Below are positions 57,339 to 64,000 of a stretch of 64,000 nucleotides of DNA, in pieces. The notes under the pieces were generated by a model that searched no databases, was not told the origin of the DNA, and was given only the letters and a program-made list of their open reading frames with translations. Source of the DNA: Anastrepha obliqua (lineage: Eukaryota > Arthropoda > Insecta > Diptera > Tephritidae). The stretch's first letter is position 1; every line of letters begins with the position of its first letter. The stretch covers positions 37,160,001-37,224,000 of the forward strand of contig NC_072893.1 of the NCBI RefSeq assembly GCF_027943255.1, read 5' to 3'. The translations under genes were made by a program, and so were the position numbers.

Positions 57339-57833
57339 AAGTGATATTTTGATATTCGAGGAAAAATGCTATTTTTTAATATTAATGATTGGATGTTTAT
57401 TTCATTATAAAGAGGAAGGTATGCCGTTAATAGTCGAAAATAACATCAAGTAAATGACCACCACGATCACGCTTACAGGACAATATCCTTTTCATGAAAT
57501 TTTCCATAACCGAATAGCAAAGTGGCTGCCCTATGTCCGCGATAGCTGTTTGCGTAGACCTTCTCTTTCATGTGGCTCTAAAGAAAAAAGTCACAAGGTG
57601 TTAAATCACAAGATCTCGGTGGCCAATTGTGATCACCTCTTCGAGAGATAACAAGGTCCCGAAAATTTTCCCATAAAAGATTACTGGTTTCGTTGCTTGT
57701 GTGGCACGTAGCGCCGTCTTGATGAAAATAAATGTTGTCCAAATCAATACCATCCAATTCCGGCCACAAAAATTGTTAATCATCTCTCGATAGCGCAATC
57801 GATTCACCTGTAACACCTGTTATTAGAAAACCC
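57339..57833 (-). mobile_element. DD41D mariner-type remnant nested in element D
   Basis: Comparison with element C shows about 495 extra bases between GCTCTTCTA and TTATCTG.AACAC, with TA next to each border. The ends GGGTTTTCTAATAACAGGTG and AAGTGATATTTTGATATTCG are not convincing inverted repeats. The insert carries the second half of a transposase (see 57427-57810) and probably lost its first half before or after insertion. Confidence 0.7.
57427..57810 (-). pseudogene. DD41D-type transposase C-terminal half
   Basis: The minus strand reads NRLRYREMINNF, then after a one-base shift WPELDGIDLDNIYFHQDGAT, CHTSNETSNLLWENFRDLVI, SRRGDHNWPPRSCDLTPCDF and FL. The second Asp (QDGATCHT) and third Asp (LTPCDFFL) have 41 residues between them, which marks the DD41D mariner-related group (rosa-like; a member is known from Ceratitis). 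A TAG replaces the expected Trp after FFL. A deleted stretch follows, then GQPLCYSVMENFMKRILSCK, RDRGGHLLDVIFDY and a stop at 57427. The N-terminal half and first Asp are missing. Confidence 0.85.
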
Positions 57834-58594
57834 TATAGAAGAGCCAAAATGAACAACACCGTCCAGGTTCAATTTTTCGAGAGGATCAACTTCAGCGCCA
57901 TTTTTTAAATTCTTAAAATGAAACACAACATTTTTTCACTTTTGTATGTAAAAGAAGTAAAATAAAAAAATATAAATATCGTTTTTCATTTTTTTATTGT
58001 AAAAAAAATTCCTAAAAATACCCTACATTTCCCCCTTTAATGCTCTGAAAACTACTCCTACCACTCATAATTTACTGTTTTAAGTATCTCTAGCGGTACA
58101 ATTGCGAAATGACCAGATTTTACAAAAAAACAGGCCATCATCTGCTGTGTGATGTTTCTTCCGCGAACAACTTTTGTTGTCTTGGAACACGCATACGGTT
58201 GATTACTGTTTTGCTTGCAGCTCATTCGCATAGATCCAAAGTTCGTCACCTTTGGCATTTCTTTACACCGCTTGACAGGCGTCCTGTTATGGGCAATTGT
58301 CAAATTATGGCAATTTTCACATGCTAATTCCAGAGATGAATTTGTCCATTCACTGCAGAAAGAACAAATAAAGCTGGTAAGTGAAAACGTTGCATGTAAA
58401 TTTGTGCTAAAAACTACTAAACTTTTCGATAAAAATATCGTAGTACAGCTCATCACATGTATGTAGTGCTGCCCATTCAAAACTATTTAAAGATGTAAAG
58501 AAAAGGAAATATGGAAATTAAGTGAATATGAAAAAATATAAAAAATTTTGAGTAAGGAGATGTAAGGTGAACCTTGTAACAGGCAACCCTCATA

Positions 58595-60344
58595 TTTATG
58601 TAATGACCAAATGTATGTGTTTAGACAAATATTTTAGAAGGCAAAAGTGTCTACCTACTTCTAAAATAAAATTTCTTGTATGAAGAGTTTTTTGGAAGAC
58701 TGTGAATGAATACATTATCAAATATTCCATAAAGCCATACATAAATATAAACTTTTGTTTTTACTTTTTCAAATAGCTCCGGTTTATATTCAAAGCCTAC
58801 GTTTAATCATAACAAATAGCACAAGGCATTGCCCAGAAATTCCTATAAGATTTCGACGCATGTGCGAAAGATGTTTACTATGTATTTTTCAAAAGAAAAA
58901 AAACATATATTAGCCCCAAAATTCATTTTTTTAAGCATTTTATTCCGCTAATTTTTTTTTCCATTTACTGTTAATTTATATAGAAATTATGACATTAGTA
59001 AACAAAAATATTTTTGGTTTTTGTATTCAGGTCACTGACGCCGATACTATAATGCCCGCCGATTGAGAGCCCCGCTGCGACCTTCCTGGAATTGAAAGTA
59101 CATCCCCCATTTTAAATGATTAAAATAAAAAAAAAAATTGAAAATTATTTTAATGTATAAATAAACTGTATGGGAATTTTGAAAAAAATATATTGACTTC
59201 TTCATTTTAAATAATCTTAATGAAAATCAGGGAAAATATGGCCGTTTACAGGTATCTGCCCCCTTAAACAGACTAGCAATGGAAAAATTAAAATAAAGAT
59301 TTCCATCACTCATCATTTTTTTTTCCTTTATTTAGTAAGAAAGTTATCCAGAAAAAAATTGCATGATCAATTCTGCGCCAACCTGTACTATTACATCTAC
59401 ACTTTTGAGCGCCAATACAACAAACAATAATAAGAAGGCGATCGAATTGTGTGCCAATTTAAAGAGAGGCCCTGCAGCTGATAGACGACCTAAATAGGCA
59501 AGGTTAGAACGCGAAGTGGTTATTCCATATACAAATTTTTCTTTTGTATTATTTTCTTAATCAAATTTTTTATTCTTTTTCTTATGCACATGTTTATTTC
59601 AATCATTTTAAAAATCAGTTTATATTCTAATTATGCAAATTTCATAAAATTTTATCTGTGACATTTAACATAAATCCATTGATTAGTGTGATTAGAAGAA
59701 TGCGTTGATGAGCCCCGAAGCTATAAATTAATAGGTTAACAGTCGAAACTGCGGTGACACTACCTACACTGTGCAAAAATGGTGCAAAGGCATTTTGTTT
59801 TTTTAACTTGGCAACATATTTGGCGTGGTTATTTCCCCGTGGGCTACTCGATTGGTTAATGGTTAAAATTGATTTGTTGGCATTTTGCTTGTGTGCTTTC
59901 GTATGAATTATGAAACTCAAATTGCTGAGCACCAAATTCAGCCAAACACTTAAAATATTTGCACGATAAGCACTTCACGTTTTCGATATTTTAAATAAAA
60001 AAAAAAAAATACAAATTATGTAGAAAAATTTTGATTTTTTTCTTTCATTTTTATTTTTAAATTTTTTATTTTTCTAATTTTCTTTCACGTACTTAATTAT
60101 CTTATTGTAATTTTTGTATATTTCTTCGTATCCACTCAATTTGTGTATTTCCTTTTCTTTATATATTTAAATGGTTTTGAATGGGCAATAATTTTGTTTG
60201 AATTGACAGCAGCCGCCTACACCACACGCCACTGTTGCCATTTTCGACCAAAATGCAAATTTTCAAATTCACATTCAAGTACTAACAGCTTTATAAATTT
60301 GCGTGGTAAGATGAATTATCAAAAGTAGCAAAAACAAGCGCATA
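58595..60344. other. non-coding, no gene recognised
   Basis: AT-rich. A TATCTGCCCCCTTAA word near 59267 resembles one end of the TTAA family, but no partner was found. The frame 59642-59935 has no domain. Confidence 0.35.
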
Positions 60345-60640
60345 TCGGGTGCTTTTTTAAAAGTTGAGAACTTAATTGGAATGAATGTTTTTTTATTATA
60401 ATCTGGTACAGCATATTCAGCATGACATATGTCCGCTGGGTCTACGATTTACACGGTCCATTCGATCAGTCCAATTTTTTAATGCTGTGACTGCTTTGCT
60501 TTCAAGCGGCTGGACCCAAGTATCATCGATGTTTAGCTGATCAAATTTTGGAAACAAAAATTCAGTCAACAAGGCTCAATAGCGCTCGTCATTCACTGTA
60601 ACGGCAGCTTCTTTCTTACTGAGTCAGTAGGCACTGTAAG
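60345..60640 (-). pseudogene. DD41D-type transposase remnant, internally deleted
   Basis: Minus strand from about 60620: AAVTVNDERYRALLTEFLFP, KFDQLNIDDTWVQP, then directly LKNWTDRMDRVNRRPSGHMS and, after a shift, DYNKKTFIPIKFST. The first part (AVTVN..RYRA.L.EF..P....ID..W.Q) lies just before the second catalytic Asp. The second part (NW..RM...+R..G.H) is the C-terminus. The joint deletes both C-terminal catalytic Asps. It is a different copy from 57339-57833. Confidence 0.6.
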
Positions 60641-60962
60641 GCAGTGTCACCAAAATGGTTCAACAACGTATAAGTACCTCACAGGCTGCCACAATTCTCA
60701 GGAAAGATGGTGACTACTGTTTTTTTCTGGGATTCAGAAGACATAAAGTAAAAGTGGTTAATTATACAGGAGAATACTGAGTTACACTTCTAAAAGCACT
60801 AAAAGTTGCTACTAAGGAAAAAAGAAAGGAAAAAACAAGTAAGAGTTGCTCAAAGATGTTCATCAATATTTCAAATTTTTTAGTCACAACTTAAAAAAAT
60901 TCGGATATGCAGTTTTATAGCCTAATAAATTTTGACATAAATTATGCCAGATTACAACGGAT
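60641..60962. other. unassigned flank of DD41D remnant
   Basis: This may include upstream parts of the DD41D remnant (CCATTTTGGTGACACTGC on the plus strand), but nothing firm can be read. Confidence 0.25.
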
Positions 60963-60964
60963 TA

Positions 60965-61860
60965 CCAGGTATATATCTATGAAATGAGACTTTCAGCTAT
61001 TAGTCCATAGATGTCGCTAGGAGTATTTTTAAACCTTTCCAAATGTCTTGTTTTTTTTCGCCTGTCATCTGTCAGCAATATTCAGTTCATTGTTTGTTAC
61101 GTTTCATACAACAATGCATTTTTGTTGCTCTTAAAAATGTCGAATTTCGTGCCTTCAAACTACGATTTGCGGACATCGTTGATTTTCTGTTATCAATTGA
61201 AGAAAAACGCTTCTCTCATCAAATGCTTATAGAAGCTTATGGTGGACATGCTTCTTCGTAGAGCACAGTGCTTCAGGTGGTTTGAAAAATTTCGAAGTGG
61301 TGATTTTAGCGTGGAGAACGAGGACCGTGGCCGGCCACCGAAAAAGTTTGAGGACGCCAAATTGCAAGCATTGTTGGATGAAGATGATGGTGAAACGCAA
61401 GAAATGATGGCAGAGCAGTTGGGAGTGACCCAGAAAACGATTTCTAAACGTTTGAAAGACATGGGCATGATTTTAAAGGTCGGAAGATGCCGATCGGCGT
61501 CACAAAGTAATTTTTCTTGATGGCAATGCACCGCCACATCGAACAAGAGCGACCCGGGAATTGGTGGAGACGTACGATTGGGAACTGCTGGTGCATGCTG
61601 CTTACTCACCAGACTTGGCGCCTTCCGATTATCATTTGTTTGCATCGATGGTCCACGCGCTTTTCGAGCAGCGCTTCAATTCTCACGAAGAAGCCAAAAA
61701 ATGGCTCGATGATTGGTTTGCGGCCAAAGACGGCCAATTTTTTTGGCGCGGCATCCACAAATTGCCTGAGAGATGGGAAAAATATGTCGCTAGCGATGGC
61801 TATTATTTTGAAGATTAAATTTGTAACCATCAAAAACTTTCGTTTTTTTTACATATATAT
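60965..61860 (+). mobile_element. mauritiana-like mariner, internally deleted
   Basis: The left end CCAGGTATATATCTATGAAA follows TA (60963-60964) and has the CCAGGT start typical of mauritiana-type mariners. The right end is decayed: the inward reading near 61860 is ATATATATATGTAAAAAAAA and lacks CCAGGT. The element is about 900 bp instead of 1.3 kb because the catalytic middle is deleted. Confidence 0.75.
61137..61818 (+). pseudogene. mauritiana-like transposase deletion derivative
   Basis: The ATG at 61137 starts MSNFVPSNYDLRTSLIFCYQ. A frameshift follows near 61225. Then come FRWFEKFRSGDFSVENEDRG, RPPKKFEDAKLQALLDEDDG and QLGVTQKTISKRLKDMGMIL (two helix-turn-helix modules). After KVGR the sequence jumps to DRRHKVIFLDGNAPPH (frame-shifted), so about 120 residues with the first Asp are gone. 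The second Asp position (normally HDN) reads DGN, so that Asp is Gly. After it, VETYDWELLVHAAYSPDLAP and SDYHLFASMVHALFEQRFNS keep the third Asp, and HKLPERWEKYVASDGYYF ends it. Confidence 0.9.
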
Positions 61861-63519
61861 ATTTTTTTTATAGTTTTGAAGGCCCACGTCGCCGCAGCTT
61901 TGCTTCCAACTGTCGTTACACATATCGAATTCGCATTCACGCTTTCTTATCACTGCAGTTGTTGTTCTCGTCGTTATTGTCTTCGTTGGGTCTCTCGCTT
62001 ACTCATCCCCAGTATCTTCGTACTTTTCTTTATGCATTGTTGCATCGGGAGGACCGATGATGCAGCCATAAACTGTATGAATTTCGCGAATAGATTTTTT
62101 TTTATTATTTTGTTTTTTCAAAGTAAATTTAGACAATTTGAAAGCGTCGTTTTGGGTTCTAGCGTTGAACGATTGATGATGACTTGTCAAACCTGACTGA
62201 ACTGAAATCCCCACATAATTTGCGCTTCTCAGCTAAAACACACACCCGATACAATCAATTGCTCCGGCTATCAAAGTTGCTTGATCAAAAACAAATAAAG
62301 TCGTTTAGATTTCCGGAAACGAGTAGAATTCACTTCGGTTAGTGAATTTGTTGCCAGCAGCCCATGTATGAATATGAATTTTTTGTTAAGAAAATTTACA
62401 AAGGCATTGCGTGACATTAGACAGTTTGATATCCCTGTGCACCCGACCGTAATATTCTCTTTCGTTTTTTTTTTTTTTTGTTATAAAGACCACTTTGCTA
62501 ACTAAACTGTCTTATCTTTGCTTGCAATTTATTCCCTTATTTATTTAATCTCTTTTCTTAGGAAATTTTAATAAGTAATTCAATAATTTTATCTACACAT
62601 TTGCATACACTTTTTATGTACTACTGAATGCCAGAAAATTGCAATGCGAAGTGTGGCTAATAAACAGCGGCACTGTCGTTGCCATAGCAGAATTAGATAT
62701 CGCTCATATGCTGCAAGAACGACACAATTACAATAAAATGTTTTAGATAAATATGCAGAAAATGCCACCGGCTCTTCTCTTAGCTGTGTAAAAAATTCAT
62801 GGCGATATCTATTAACAAGTAACTCATTAAATACAGCAATCCTCTGTACAGCAAAAAATATATCGAAATCGAAAGGATGTACGACTTCGAAAAGCTGCAA
62901 TCGCAACAGACAGCCAGAACGTTCGCCTCCTAACTCTTACACCTTAGTTCTCTTTCTCTATGTACCGCGGCCGAACAAGAATTCGGATTTCGGCGAACCC
63001 GAAAAAAACAACTTGTACGACGAGGAGTGTCATGCTACCGCGAAAAGAAGGGATGCTGCGATCGGGTGCAATGGGAGCCGTGTGGAATTGCTATCGGCGG
63101 TTGAGAAAAGAAAAGAGATGTATTATCAGAAAGAAGAAAGGAGAGGTCGAAATACGTCAGTGTGAAGAGTTTGATATGCTGGCCGATTTTTGTTTTTTGC
63201 TTTCGGTGTTGGGTATTTTCTTCCTATAAAAATATTAGAGTATTTGTTGTACGGAGAAAATGCGTAACAACGGAAAGAAAAAATTAATAAGAAATCTGAG
63301 GTATTTTTAAGGCACTACAAATTTGCTCTTTATTGGACCAAAATTTATTAACCTATAAAACTGTTTACCAAAAATCTTTCTAGAAACTCAAATTAACACT
63401 ATGGAATTGTGATAAAAAGTTCGTGGAATTTTTCTAATTTTTAAATAAAGTTTGAAAATTGGATTTTGTTCGAGAATGAGCTTACTAACTTTTTTAAAAA
63501 TAATAAATTAATGTGACGA
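61861..63519. other. non-coding; a weak coding-like patch at 62944-63229
   Basis: Plus 62944-63229 is richer in G and C and has an open frame of 89 codons. A second frame reads RVELLSAVEKRKEMYYQKEE, which faintly recalls the start of a MADF-type domain, but it is too short and unsupported. The rest is AT-rich. No gene is called. Confidence 0.25.
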
Positions 63520-63805
63520 GCAATCGGAAGAGCACATCAACGAATCTCCGGGCATGAAGCATCAAATAATAGAAAAAATATGTTTTTCTAGTAGCGGTCG
63601 CTACTCGTCAGAGAATGGCGTAACTTCGAGAGTATTTTGGCCAAGGAAAAGCTCCTCATACAAAATCATTTGCCATTCCCAGTCGGCTTAAAACAATAAG
63701 TGCCCGTATTTGTGAAAAACCACACGTACAGGCGCACACTGCAAATAGGAGACAGAGATCGGGCAAATACCCAATAAAGGGTGTAAGCGCCCATTAAATA
63801 TATTT
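63520..63805 (+). mobile_element. tRNA-like SINE, 5'-short copy S5
   Basis: AATCGGAAGAGCACATCAAC and GAATCTCCGGGCATGAAGCA correspond to the head after box A. The body matches S4 and S2: ATCAAATAATAGAAAAAATA, AGCTCCTCATACAAAATCAT, AGTCGGCTTAAAACAATAAG and CCAATAAAGGGTGTAAGCGC. It ends CCATTAAATATATTTATATA. Box A is missing. No flanking repeat was found by eye. Confidence 0.78.
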
Positions 63806-64000
63806 ATATAGCATTTGTTGCGTGCGGCATGTTCACTTCATCTGGGAACTTTTTACTTAATTTACTATTACTCGTATCAGTCAATTAGCATCCTCAATAA
63901 TTCACAAATTTAACAAATCTTCATTTGTTTACTCCATATGCGCTTCTGGTTTCAATACCATATTTTGCCAAGTGGGCTTTTAGAATTCTGGAAAATCCCT
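63806..64000. other. non-coding edge of window
   Basis: AT-rich DNA without motifs. Confidence 0.4.

Larger units (their letters stand above)
56911..58040. mobile_element. TTAA-flanked inverted-repeat element D, nested
   Basis: TTAA stands at 56911-56914 and 58037-58040. Inside, the order of words is the reverse of element C (48679-49417), so it is the same family in opposite orientation. The left end TTAAGGTGGTCTAGAAATTT lacks a few bases of the C end. The right end, read inward, is TTAAAGGGGGAAATGTAGGG. In the sister mariner the empty site reads GGTTTTCCTAATTTC; here the flanks are GGTTTTCC-TTAA and TTAA-TGCTCTG, so a TTAA duplication is directly visible. Its excess length comes from a mariner-type insertion at 57339-57833. 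Confidence 0.85.
56562..58592 (-). mobile_element. mariner carrying a nested TTAA element
   Basis: TA flanks both ends (56560-56561 and 58593-58594). The outer ends CGGGTGTTGCCTTTTATACT and TGAGGGTTGCCTGTTACAAG are related to each other and to those at 52153-53415. Coding pieces, minus strand: KIELMVHSLYSTDLAPNDFL (third Asp kept), TTKVVRGRNITQQMMACFFV, KSGHFAIVPLEILKTVNYEW, GDELWIYA (first Asp) and CHNLTIAHNRTPVKRCKEMP. The middle with the second Asp is lost. The 1.13-kb TTAA element interrupts it, so the mariner itself is only about 900 bp. Confidence 0.8.

Noticed and set aside
59250..59270. Fifth TTAA element end (GCCCCCTTAA)
   Set aside because: No inverted partner within a plausible distance.
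62944..63229. MADF-domain gene
   Set aside because: Only about 20 residues resemble the domain start, in a frame with early stops.
1..64000. CRISPR arrays, operons or ribosome binding sites
   Set aside because: The sequence is clearly from an animal genome; the tandem arrays have no spacer-repeat layout.

Overview
The window looks like non-coding, transposon-rich DNA from a higher fly. The best guess is a tephritid (fruit-fly) type genome. The reasons are the very AT-rich background, ATG/CATA-rich microsatellites, several mariner lineages including a DD41D type known from Ceratitis, and I/R1/LOA-like and RTE-like LINE debris. The species is an inference; nothing in the sequence proves it. 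I found no intact host protein-coding gene and no rRNA or functional tRNA gene. Almost every recognisable protein piece is a decayed transposase, reverse transcriptase or RNase H.

Layout. 1-9.1 kb: LINE RNase H remnants, an RTE-like tail, a short MITE (3426-3573) and a diverged ~250-bp tandem array (3720-5110). 9.1-14.6 kb: RTE-like pieces, a frameshifted mariner (10340-11353) and a LINE RNase H remnant joined to an RTE-like piece. 16.3-19.2 kb: SINE copies and a six-copy satellite whose monomers carry a small hairpin. 21.1-24.8 kb: a MITE, three mariner remnants and a second ~250-bp-type array. 25-28 kb: low-copy-looking host DNA. 28-33.9 kb: a TTAA-flanked element, a long A-rich array split by a nearly full-length mariner (31197-32748, itself hit by a smaller inverted-repeat element), a complete SINE with a 15-bp target-site duplication, and a LINE 3' end with a CCTAA tail. 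35.4-42.7 kb: LINE RT and RNase H pieces, an RTE-like piece, another MITE, a ~230-bp tandem repeat and a hAT-like remnant. 45-50.5 kb: a composite nest of mariner, LINE, RTE-like, SINE and TTAA elements, then a third array. 51.7-64 kb: SINEs, a full-length dead mariner (52153-53415), a three-level nest (56562-58592), a mauritiana-like mariner deletion derivative (60965-61860) and quiet flanks.

How the parts relate. This is a layered record of transposition. Autonomous-type elements (mariner and LINE families) are all broken here. Short non-autonomous families make up much of the rest: a tRNA-like SINE, a TTAA-site inverted-repeat family and a Tc1/mariner-like MITE. The most informative points are the SINE with A and B box-like promoter elements and a perfect target duplication, the TTAA family whose empty site can be read from a sister mariner copy, and one AT-rich repeat sequence that recurs at three separate arrays. 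None of these could be checked against a database here.
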